Positions 5,342 through 10,934 are shown, counted from the stretch's first letter. The stretch is DNA of 10,934 nt from Saprospiraceae bacterium (GCA_013361075.1 JABWAJ010000140.1:1-10934); one strand, 5' to 3'. Numbers and translations: made by a program. The notes: generated by a model not told the origin, from the sequence alone.

Positions 5342-8122
5342 TTACTCCACCACCAATTTCGCGCTGCCAACCCCAAAAGGCATCTCCAGCCGGATGAGGT
5401 ACACTCCCGGAGTTTTCAGAGCCTGTCCGGGAATTTCCAGCTTGTTTTCGCCAGTTTCGATCGCTACTTTTTTTGCGAAAAGCTGCTTGCCTTCCAGATT
5501 ATTTACGGTCAATATGCCTTCGCCCGCTTTTTGTACGCTTATGGTTGCACTTGCGGCCTGCTGGGCTTTAACAGGATTGGGGCTGACGCTTAGTTTTACC
5601 GTAAAAATGCCTCCTTTTTTGGAGGTGGCAGGCAGTGCCGGCTTGGGGTCTTCATCCCGTACTTCCAGTTCAAAGGTGAACTGCGTGAGGTCAATATCTC
5701 CATATTGGAGCCAGATGTCATCCAAGTTTTCCAATTTGGGTCGAATGGCATCAAATTCAGGTACAGTAAGGGTAAATCGAGCCAAATGCTGATTGTTGTC
5801 TATTGCCAGGGTTTCTACTTCTTTAACAGAGAATTTTACGCCATAATCCGGCTTATCGTTAGCGCCCATTGGCATTACAACGTAGCGAACCGGATTCTCC
5901 CGCGCCTGCAGACCGGTTATTTTTAAAACCTCACCCGGCTTGAGTTCTTTTTCTAATTTTTCGATCAGCTCAGCGGGTACTTTTCCGTGTTCAATCAACT
6001 TGCCCTCCCCATTGTAGCTGATGGTGAAATTGAAGTCATCCAACGGGATTTTCCCCTGAAAAAGTTGTGGTTTTTCCCGGAGCATCAACAGGATTTCTTT
6101 TTTGGTAAACCGGCTGCTCCACATGGTGATGCTGCCATCGCCATGTATGCGGTTTCCTAAACCTTTGGAGATATAGGATTGTGCAAAAACACTTCTTGGG
6201 ATGTATTCTGTTAAGGCACTCCATTTAAAGGTATAATCTTTCAAGTCTTCTACTTTCAGAAAGCGGCGTGGGTCGAGATCCTTCACAATTGAAAGGGAGA
6301 TCAATCCTGTGGCAGGCTGGAGGTTGACGACACCACCGCTTTTCGTAATGATCTGGACGGTCTCTTCGTAAGTAACCGGGTCGAAAGTAATGATGGTATC
6401 CAGTGTTTCCGGCGAAGCCTCGTACGCTTGTAATTCCCAGGCGCTAAATGAAAGTACAGCCCCTGGTTTGATGGTTTCGGTTTCCTGGGCCAAACGCGCG
6501 CGGAGTTGTTCCGTACTCAAGGCATCTATCCGGTCTGCCCTTGCCCGGATGACCGCACCTTTTTCGTTGTAAAGGGCGACATTCCATGCTTTGGGTTGCA
6601 CTTCTTTTTGGTCTGAAAACCGAACAAGTGCTTCGGATTGCAACATTTTCCAAAATTCGGAAACGGTTACGTATCGCTTTTCCCCTTGCACAAAAGTTTT
6701 TCCTCCCCAAAAAATGGATGTTATTTCGGGCTTGACAACGGGTGTCGGTGCAACGGCTGATTTTTCAATGACTATCGTAATTTGTCCTTTGGGGCCTTCC
6801 GGCAAACTGATGTCGCTGATGACGACCTGATCGCCTTCCTGTAGCACTTTGGTATTGCTTCTTAAGACAATTTGGATGGTTTCGTACACTTCCGGGCGGT
6901 TGTAATCGCTGCTGACCGGAATGCCGTTGAAGTTGAAAGAAAGCCGCTGGGTCAGTGTTTCTCCGGTCCACAGGCGTGGTTCACGCTTGATCGCTTCCCG
7001 CAGCGCTTCAGCAGTCAGGTTCAGTGTTGCCTTGTATTGATCGGCGTGTTCTTCATAATTCAGCCGCACTTCAAAATTTCCCCAGTAAAAGATATAAGGC
7101 TTCGGTTCAAAGTGTTCAACGGGCTTGTCGCCCAATACAACGGTTTCAGAGAGCGTATTCGCGTACGTTTCGAGTAGGGCAGTTGCTTTCCGGACCTCCG
7201 GAAGTTTGTCCGCCAATCGGAAAGAAAAGAGCAGCATCAGCGTTGCAAACAAAGGCAAAGCGAGCAAATATTTGGCCCGGCGGAGCGGGCGGGAAGGCTG
7301 TTTGGCCATCATAACCAGACGTTTTTGAATGAGTGAATGAAAGGTATTGACCAAACCGGGTTGGGCCCCGTTCCCGGTGGAATGCTGCCGCACCAGCAGG
7401 GCGGCATAAGCGTAGCGTTGCCGCGTCCGGCGCACCACGTAATCGTCAGCAATGTATTCGTGTACCTCGCGCAGGCTGCGGCGGTACGCATAGAGCAGCG
7501 GGTTGAACCACTGCAGTGCAATCAACAATTCGATGAAAATCAGGTCTAAGCTATGCCACTGCCGCACGTGCACCATCTCATGCTCGAAAATCATTCGACG
7601 GTCTTCATCGTCCATATTTCCCGGTGTCCAGAAGACAAAGCCGAAAAAAGAAGCAATTGGCGTTTCGGCAGGTCCGGTGGCTAAGACAAATCCATCCTGC
7701 GCTTCTTTTTTGCAAAGCCGAATGAAGTGCACCATCCTGTAAATCTGAACTAGAAGGCGAAGCAGGAACAAGGCGCTTACCAGAATATAAATCCACCAAA
7801 CCACTGTACCGAGTGAAAGCGTCCAGACCGGTTTTTCCAAAGTTTGCCCGATCAGGCGGGGTGCAACTTGTAGGCGTTCCACCATCACAGGCCAATCAAC
7901 AACGGGCGCAGGAATCGCTGATGCCGCTGCCTCAGAAACGGCAACGGGTACCTCCTGCTTGTGTTCCAGCCGGATGTTCAGCGCAGGTGCCGCAAAAGCC
8001 AGCAACGGCGCCAACAGGAGATACCCCCGGTTGAACTGGAAAAAGCTTTCCCGCCGCAACGCCAGGTGGTAGAAGGCGTACAACAGCGCAAGGCAGATGG
8101 AAGATTCGATGAGGTACTGCAT
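5342..8122 (-). CDS. BlaR1/MecR1-like M56 membrane metallopeptidase with modular ectodomain and T9SS-like tail
   Basis: A 926-residue protein. Residues 1-301 are the M56 membrane protease: hydrophobic spans near 3-22, 34-50, 105-126, 192-212 and 284-301, and zinc motif H181-E182-M-V-H185 (FEHEMVHVRQWHSLD). A downstream acidic segment, REVHEYIADDYV (218-229), should supply the third ligand (E219 or E222). Family members sense an external signal and trigger cleavage of a BlaI-type repressor. Instead of a penicillin-binding domain, residues ~340-826 hold three divergent copies of one module, each a helix, a strand and an 'L(K/Q)xG(D/E)xVxIxxI'-like turn: ~341-440, 465-570 and 616-743, then an extra segment to 826. 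Residues 839-926 look like a T9SS type A sorting domain (SVSPNPV..., then TPGVYLIRLE near the end). ATG 8122 gives the usual M56 N-terminus. The blaI-like gene lies 163 bases upstream and a duplicate of the ectodomain downstream. The protease call is firm; the ectodomain ligand is unknown. Confidence 0.93.
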   Translation of the reverse strand: MQYLIESSICLALLYAFYHLALRRESFFQFNRGYLLLAPLLAFAAPALNIRLEHKQEVPVAVSEAAASAIPAPVVDWPVMVERLQVAPRLIGQTLEKPVWTLSLGTVVWWIYILVSALFLLRLLVQIYRMVHFIRLCKKEAQDGFVLATGPAETPIASFFGFVFWTPGNMDDEDRRMIFEHEMVHVRQWHSLDLIFIELLIALQWFNPLLYAYRRSLREVHEYIADDYVVRRTRQRYAYAALLVRQHSTGNGAQPGLVNTFHSLIQKRLVMMAKQPSRPLRRAKYLLALPLFATLMLLFSFRLADKLPEVRKATALLETYANTLSETVVLGDKPVEHFEPKPYIFYWGNFEVRLNYEEHADQYKATLNLTAEALREAIKREPRLWTGETLTQRLSFNFNGIPVSSDYNRPEVYETIQIVLRSNTKVLQEGDQVVISDISLPEGPKGQITIVIEKSAVAPTPVVKPEITSIFWGGKTFVQGEKRYVTVSEFWKMLQSEALVRFSDQKEVQPKAWNVALYNEKGAVIRARADRIDALSTEQLRARLAQETETIKPGAVLSFSAWELQAYEASPETLDTIITFDPVTYEETVQIITKSGGVVNLQPATGLISLSIVKDLDPRRFLKVEDLKDYTFKWSALTEYIPRSVFAQSYISKGLGNRIHGDGSITMWSSRFTKKEILLMLREKPQLFQGKIPLDDFNFTISYNGEGKLIEHGKVPAELIEKLEKELKPGEVLKITGLQARENPVRYVVMPMGANDKPDYGVKFSVKEVETLAIDNNQHLARFTLTVPEFDAIRPKLENLDDIWLQYGDIDLTQFTFELEVRDEDPKPALPATSKKGGIFTVKLSVSPNPVKAQQAASATISVQKAGEGILTVNNLEGKQLFAKKVAIETGENKLEIPGQALKTPGVYLIRLEMPFGVGSAKLVVE
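5345..5608 (-). other. T9SS type A-like C-terminal sorting domain of the M56 protein
   Basis: Codons 839-926 encode FTVKLSVSPNPV near the start, a central ILTVNNLEGKQLF strand pair, NKLEIPG, then TPGVYLIRLEMP and a final AKLVVE. This order (SPNP, 'v.d..G..v', 'GvYlv.l', 'kk.vv') is that of the Por-secretion-tail family found on proteins exported through the outer-membrane type IX system of Bacteroidota. Such tails normally sit on proteins with a cleavable signal peptide, not on an inner-membrane protease. Confidence 0.75.
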
Positions 8123-8149
8123 GTTGGGTACTGGTTATTGGTTTGCTGA

Positions 8150-8233
8150 TTGTTCGTTGTTCGTTGTTCGTTGTTCGTTGTTCGTTGTTCGTTGTTCGTT
8201 GTTCGTTGTTCGTTGTTCGTTGATCGTTGTTCG
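8150..8233. repeat. Heptanucleotide tandem repeat, 12 units of TTGTTCG
   Basis: Twelve consecutive 7-base units: eleven exact TTGTTCG and one TTGATCG (8220-8226, the eleventh). It occupies half of the 163-base gap between the repressor and the M56 gene, ending 28 bases before the M56 start codon. Read as protein it would give monotonous NEQRTTN-like text, so it is not coding. Such arrays expand and contract by slippage and would change the spacing between the two genes. Confidence 0.95.
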
Positions 8234-8270
8234 TTCGGAACATGATCGAACCGATAGCTAACGATCAACG
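8218..8270. repeat. Inverted repeat flanking the blaI-like gene end
   Basis: CGTTGATCGTT (8218-8228) is perfectly complementary to AACGATCAACG (8260-8270), an 11-base stem with a 31-base loop. A further copy, AACGATCAAC (8281-8290), overlaps the repressor stop codon. The left arm is the variant unit of the heptad array. The hairpin lies just after the repressor gene and could slow or partly end transcription there; there is no T-run directly after it. Confidence 0.5.
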
Positions 8271-8285
8271 TTTAACAAACAACGA

Positions 8286-8645
8286 TCAACTTTTTTTCCT
8301 GATTTCCTCCAGCAAACGATTGATTTCCTCTGGGTCCATTTTTTCTTTTTTTACAAAATAGGACAGCAGTTCTGCCGGCGAACTGTCGAAAAAATTGTCG
8401 ACTACATGTTCCAGCACATCCGCGCGGTAATCTTCCTTTTTGAGGAGAGGGTAGTAGCGGTGCGTTTTACCAAAAGCTTCGTAGCCGATCAGACCTTCCG
8501 TTTCTAATTTTCGCACGATGGACGATACGGTATTGTAAGGCGGCTTAGGCTCTTCCATGGCGTTCAGGATGTCGTTCACAAAAGCGTGTTCTAAGCGCCA
8601 AAGGATCGCCATGACTTCTTCTTCCTTATGGGTTAGCTTTTTCAT
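8286..8645 (-). CDS. BlaI/MecI-family transcriptional repressor
   Basis: A 119-residue winged-helix repressor of the BlaI/MecI/CopY family (penicillinase repressor family), normal length. LTHKEEEVMAILWRLEHAFV (4-23) is the typical opening. The recognition helix is PPYNTVSSIVRKLETEGLI (35-53), the wing YEAFGKTHRYYPLL (55-68), and the C-terminal dimerisation part FFDSSPAELLSYFVKKEKM (85-103) plus a terminal helix. Such proteins bind palindromic operators as dimers and are inactivated by proteolysis set off by the M56 partner. By eye, the bond matching the staphylococcal Asn-Phe cleavage site would be Tyr96-Phe97, so the site may differ. The ATG at 8645 lies ~35 bases downstream of the -7 box. 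Palindromic sites over that promoter indicate autorepression, and the M56 gene follows in the same direction. The name blaI is not given because no beta-lactamase is in view. Confidence 0.95.
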   Translation of the reverse strand: MKKLTHKEEEVMAILWRLEHAFVNDILNAMEEPKPPYNTVSSIVRKLETEGLIGYEAFGKTHRYYPLLKKEDYRADVLEHVVDNFFDSSPAELLSYFVKKEKMDPEEINRLLEEIRKKS

Positions 8646-8679
8646 ATAATCGGATAACGGTGATTGGGCTGATAGGATA

Positions 8680-8710
8680 CAAAAGTATAACTAAAATTTA
8701 GTTATACAAC
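8680..8710 (-). promoter_or_regulatory. Promoter of the blaI-like/M56 cassette
   Basis: On the minus strand TACTTTTG (8687-8680) matches the Bacteroidota -7 consensus TAnnTTTG exactly. Nineteen bases upstream, GTTG (8710-8707) matches three of four bases of the -33 box TTTG. Transcription would start near 8674, leaving a leader of about 30 bases before the ATG at 8645. The promoter is covered by two palindromic operators. Confidence 0.7.
8685..8707. promoter_or_regulatory. Operator 1, perfect 23-base palindrome
   Basis: GTATAACTAAA, a single central base, then the exact reverse complement TTTAGTTATAC. It fills the spacer of the promoter and overlaps its -7 box, so a bound repressor dimer would block RNA polymerase. 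The probable binder is the BlaI-like protein encoded immediately downstream. Confidence 0.8.
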
Positions 8711-8723
8711 TAAAATTTAGTTG
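8707..8723. promoter_or_regulatory. Operator 2, perfect 17-base palindrome
   Basis: CAACTAAA, one central base, then TTTAGTTG. Its core AACTAAAATTTAGTT (8708-8722) is identical to that of operator 1 (8689-8703), centred 19 bases away, about two helical turns, so two dimers could bind on the same face of the DNA. It overlaps the -33 box and the region upstream of it. Confidence 0.8.
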
Positions 8724-8829
8724 AATTGCAAAAAAGTTTCCGGAGAGGGCAGGGGAGGGCAGGAAGATGCTTTTAGAACCAAGCTTTCCCGTTAATGCCG
8801 GAGGCAAGCAACTTCCTTTTTAACCGTGT

Positions 8830-10011
8830 TTAGTTTGACAGGACTGATTTTGGAATTTCCTGAATTGGCCTGATCCGGATATTCCGGTAAAATACCTCCG
8901 CACCTTCCGACTGGAGCTGAATTTTGCCTTTTGTCAGGGGGATCATGTTTTTACCTTCGGGCCGGCGGGAGTGGTAGAGTATCATCACCACTTTGCCATT
9001 TACAACATGGACAGCTGTGTCGCCGAAGCAATACAAATCAATCGTATTCCACTCGCCGGAAGGTTTTTCGGCATCGGGAGATTTGATGCAACGGTTGCCA
9101 GGGGGAAAGTTCATCAACGCGCCTTTCGGGTCGTATATCCACTCTTTTTCGCCCTGCTTTTTGGCTGGAATATCGAAAACCGCACCAAACACACCCCAAT
9201 AGTCGCCGCAGTTGCCTTCCTGTACCTGAAGTTCCTGCGATTGCATCCACAAACCATGCCCCGCATCACTGTGGGCATGGTAAAGAATGCCGCTGTTCCT
9301 TTTGGCTGTTCCGCCCGAAGGCCATTTCAGTTTGCCCCATTTGAACTGCAATTGCAGGTGATAATTTTCAAACTCCTGTAACGTAGATATGAAACCAGTT
9401 TCCTCCCCTGAAATGCGCAGGGCTTTTGCACCATCTTCCATCGTAACGCTGAATACCTTTTTGGGATCGTCGTTTACGCCAAGGGGAATGATGCCGGTTG
9501 CCTTTTCCATGTCCAGCATCTGGTACGTGTCCCATCCCGTCAGGTCGGTGCCGTTCAGCAGGTATTGCCAGGGAACTTTTGGCTCATTGAGTTCGATGAA
9601 ATAACCATCCGGGTCGCTGATGTAAATCTGCCAGGCGCCGTCGAATCGTTGTTGACGCAGATAGGGCATGCCTTTGGCTTTGAGGAATTGCTCCACCGGG
9701 TCAGCGTCGGGAATGGTCAGGGCAAAATGCCCGAGATTTGGGTCGTTGTTCGTTACCGGGAAGGTGCGACCGGCCAGCAGGTGCAATTCCTGTCCCGGGC
9801 CTATTTTGAACCAGGAGCGGATGGCCTTGAGGTGTTCCGGCACAGGAACGGGCTCCAAACCGATAATCTCCCGGTAAAACCGTGCACTTTCCTCGATGTC
9901 TTTGACTGCGAGCGCCACGTGGTTGTAGCCGCTGACGGTGATTTGAGCCGTCAGGTTTTGAAGGAAAAACAGGCTCGCGAAAAGAAGGGAAAAGGATAAA
10001 GTATGGTTCAT
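8830..10011 (-). CDS. Secreted VOC domain + DUF1080 (3-keto-disaccharide hydrolase-like) fusion protein
   Basis: A 393-residue exported protein with two domains. MNHTLSFSLLFASLFFLQNL then TAQ is a clear signal peptide, which fixes the ATG at 10011; the frame extends to a TTG at 10056 without support. Residues ~27-145 are a vicinal-oxygen-chelate (glyoxalase/dioxygenase-type) domain with the metal ligands apparently intact: H31 (YNHVALAV), H95 (GHFALTI) and E140 (GYFIELNEP). Residues ~148-383 are a DUF1080 domain (beta-sandwich; some members are 3-keto-disaccharide hydrolases). Its marks are LLNGTDLTGW, NSGILYHA (239-246), ELQVQEGNCGDYWGVFG (260-276), EWNTIDLYCFGD and FYRNIRIRPI (374-383). The combination suggests binding or modifying a sugar or oxidised sugar in the periplasm; the reaction is not known. 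It lies upstream of the repressor cassette with a 184-base gap containing that cassette's promoter, so it is a separate transcription unit. Confidence 0.9.
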   Translation of the reverse strand: MNHTLSFSLLFASLFFLQNLTAQITVSGYNHVALAVKDIEESARFYREIIGLEPVPVPEHLKAIRSWFKIGPGQELHLLAGRTFPVTNNDPNLGHFALTIPDADPVEQFLKAKGMPYLRQQRFDGAWQIYISDPDGYFIELNEPKVPWQYLLNGTDLTGWDTYQMLDMEKATGIIPLGVNDDPKKVFSVTMEDGAKALRISGEETGFISTLQEFENYHLQLQFKWGKLKWPSGGTAKRNSGILYHAHSDAGHGLWMQSQELQVQEGNCGDYWGVFGAVFDIPAKKQGEKEWIYDPKGALMNFPPGNRCIKSPDAEKPSGEWNTIDLYCFGDTAVHVVNGKVVMILYHSRRPEGKNMIPLTKGKIQLQSEGAEVFYRNIRIRPIQEIPKSVLSN

Positions 10012-10053
10012 GTTTTTTGTTTTATGACCTCTGTTGATAGGAAAACAAGGGTA

Positions 10054-10081
10054 CAAATATAATTTTGATTTTTTTCACAAA
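10054..10081 (-). promoter_or_regulatory. Promoter of the VOC-DUF1080 gene
   Basis: TATATTTG (minus strand, 10061-10054) is an exact TAnnTTTG -7 box. An exact TTTG (10081-10078) lies 16 bases upstream, slightly closer than the usual ~19. The start codon is 43 bases downstream of the -7 box, and the region beyond 10062 is extremely AT-rich, favouring promoter activity. Confidence 0.55.
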
Positions 10082-10160
10082 AAAAATATTTAATTTTTAT
10101 TTATCAAATTAATAAAAATGTAAATAGTTATATTACCTTGTTGGCCATATGATGTAAGCC

Positions 10161-10176
10161 TGGAATATGAATTCCA
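10161..10176. repeat. Small inverted repeat around an ATG
   Basis: TGGAAT-ATGA-ATTCCA, a perfect 6-base stem whose 4-base loop contains the ATG at 10167. If that ATG is used, the hairpin could hide or present it; an in-frame ATG at 10185 is an alternative start. May be chance. Confidence 0.3.
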
Positions 10177-10364
10177 CACTACGAATGATCACAACAAAAA
10201 CCAACTACTACCCAATAGTTGAACAACCTACCTTAGACTTAGGCTCGGTCGGTATTGATGCCGGGATTACAAAAAAATCGGTTCAACCTACTGAATATGG
10301 AACCCCATTGGAGCCTGGGTTTCACTTGCGCTGGCAACTCCGCCAGGGTTTAGGGGTGCCGGAA
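10167..10364 (+). pseudogene. Truncated N-terminal remnant, unrecognised protein with 'HLRW' motif
   Basis: The first ~66 codons read as a plausible protein start, MNSTLRMITTKTNYYPIVEQ, later YGTPLEPGFHLRW and QLRQGLGVPE. 'PL(E)xGxHLRW...LG(F/V)P' is a pattern I recall near the N-terminus of large multidomain proteins of unknown function in Bacteroidota and other environmental bacteria, where a longer fold follows. Here the likeness stops at the glutamate at 10364. The frame stays open to 10577 only as an out-of-frame reading of the next gene, and those residues look non-coding. I read it as a broken gene end left by deletion or insertion. A genuine short protein cannot be excluded. The family assignment is from memory and weak. 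Confidence 0.45.
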
Positions 10365-10389
10365 TCGCTAAAAAACAAAATAAATTGCA

Positions 10390-10934
10390 ATGATGTCGCA
10401 AATTACCATAAAATCCATCAAGCAAGTCCTTGCTTCTGGTCAGACGGAATCTGCTTTGCAACAATTGATCACCTTAACGGAAAAATCCAGCCAGGAAACC
10501 CATCAATCGGCTATCCTGCTTCGGGCTGCGTGGGAATATCAGGAGCAGCAGGCCATCAGCGGGGCGCTTTCATTTGAGGAGGCCAACCTGCAACGAAACC
10601 GCATCAATCAGGGCGCGTTGAGTTTGCTGGCAGATATGGAATCTGATGGCCAGGTTTCTATCCAGGTAAAAACTGGTTTGCACGATGAGCTGTACAACAA
10701 CGAAACCGCAGCGTTAATGCAGACTTTTGATAATGACCAAACCAACCTGCAAGGTGCAAAAATCCACGCCGACGAGGGAGCGAGCGTTATCATCGGCGAA
10801 GGCAATACTGTTCATAAAAAAACTTACAATGCTCTGGGTATCCGGCAATTTGGCATTTTGCTCATCGCACTGGTTGTGGTCATTGGCGGCGGGTATTTTG
10901 TCTATAAGCAATTGAATAAAGGGCAGGACCAATC
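10390..10934 (+). CDS. EAD11-like effector-associated domain protein with one membrane span, 3' end beyond window
   Basis: An open frame of 181 codons from ATG 10390 (or the adjacent ATG 10393, used for numbering) with no stop before the edge. Residues 3-82 match effector-associated domain 11, a small helical, death-domain-like adaptor of bacterial conflict systems: IKSIKQVLASGQTESALQQL, then SAILLRAAWEYQEQQAISGA, LSFEEANLQRNRINQGALSL and L. The signature is 'G-I/L-S-x-EEAN-x-x-RNRI'. A hydrophilic linker leads to GASVIIGEGNTVHKKT (129-144), then a membrane helix, FGILLIALVVVIGGGYFVYK (153-172). In known EAD proteins the C-terminal part carries an effector (protease, nuclease, TIR, NTPase or repeat sensor) and the EAD recruits a matching partner; here that part is outside the window. 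It starts 26 bases after the broken upstream frame and overlaps its out-of-frame continuation. EAD11 is recognised by motif, not by search. Confidence 0.75.
   Translation, partial: MMSQITIKSIKQVLASGQTESALQQLITLTEKSSQETHQSAILLRAAWEYQEQQAISGALSFEEANLQRNRINQGALSLLADMESDGQVSIQVKTGLHDELYNNETAALMQTFDNDQTNLQGAKIHADEGASVIIGEGNTVHKKTYNALGIRQFGILLIALVVVIGGGYFVYKQLNKGQDQ

Noticed and set aside
5342..8122. Beta-lactam receptor BlaR1 proper
   Set aside because: No penicillin-binding domain (no SxxK/SxN/KTG arrangement) follows the membrane protease, and no beta-lactamase is nearby.
8150..8233. CRISPR-like array
   Set aside because: Units are 7 bases with no spacers; this is a simple tandem repeat.
7932..8268. 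Two minus-strand frames rich in NEQRTTN-like repeats
   Set aside because: They translate the 7-base tandem repeat and then run out of frame into the M56 gene; not proteins.
8743..8763. G-rich tract as a G-quadruplex
   Set aside because: There are only three runs of three or more Gs plus a pair; too weak, and it lies in the gap after the VOC-DUF1080 gene without other support.
10012..10056. TTG start at 10056 for the VOC-DUF1080 gene
   Set aside because: It falls inside the -7 box, and the ATG at 10011 begins a classical signal peptide.

Overview
The window suggests a Bacteroidota bacterium, probably of the Saprospiria/Lewinella type. The reasons are TAnnTTTG-type promoter boxes (consensus TTTG at -33, TAnnTTTG at -7), A-rich leaders without Shine-Dalgarno sequences, a C-terminal domain that looks like a type IX secretion (T9SS) sorting domain, and an effector-associated domain (EAD11-like) gene. 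Most of the window has intermediate GC content. The first ~235 bases differ sharply: about 70% GC by my count, encoding an internal slice of a proteobacterial-type BioA. This is fused mid-gene to the 3' end of dnaK, so the left edge is best read as a chimeric join (assembly artefact or, less likely, recombination).

Layout, left to right. 1-235: bioA fragment (minus). 237-2042: dnaK (minus), lacking its last ~35 codons at the join. 2205-3470: exported metal-dependent amidohydrolase of the imidazolonepropionase/prolidase-like group (minus). 3541-5172: secreted protein that is a stand-alone copy of the ectodomain of the next gene (minus). 5342-8122: large M56 (BlaR1/MecR1-like) membrane metallopeptidase with a three-module ectodomain and a C-terminal T9SS-like sorting domain (minus). 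8150-8233: heptanucleotide tandem repeat. 8286-8645: BlaI/MecI-family repressor (minus), with two near-identical palindromic operators laid over its promoter (8680-8723). 8830-10011: secreted VOC + DUF1080 (3-keto-disaccharide hydrolase-like) fusion (minus). 10167-10364: truncated N-terminus of an unrecognised gene (plus). 10390-10934: 5' part of an EAD11-like, single-membrane-span protein that runs off the right edge (plus). No gap longer than about 185 bases lacks a gene, and I saw no tRNA, rRNA, CRISPR array or insertion sequence.

How they may work together. The BlaI-like repressor and M56 protease form the classic signal-transducing pair, in which a membrane protease senses an external signal and relieves repression. 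No beta-lactamase is adjacent. What follows is a duplicated, secreted version of the sensor's own ectodomain and then an exported amidohydrolase, all in the same direction. I infer a self-regulated envelope-sensing cassette whose ectodomain modules resemble the GldM C-terminal fold, with a T9SS-type tail on the sensor. This is the most unusual system in the window. The EAD11-like gene at the right edge is probably the start of a separate conflict/defence-type effector locus whose effector lies outside the window.
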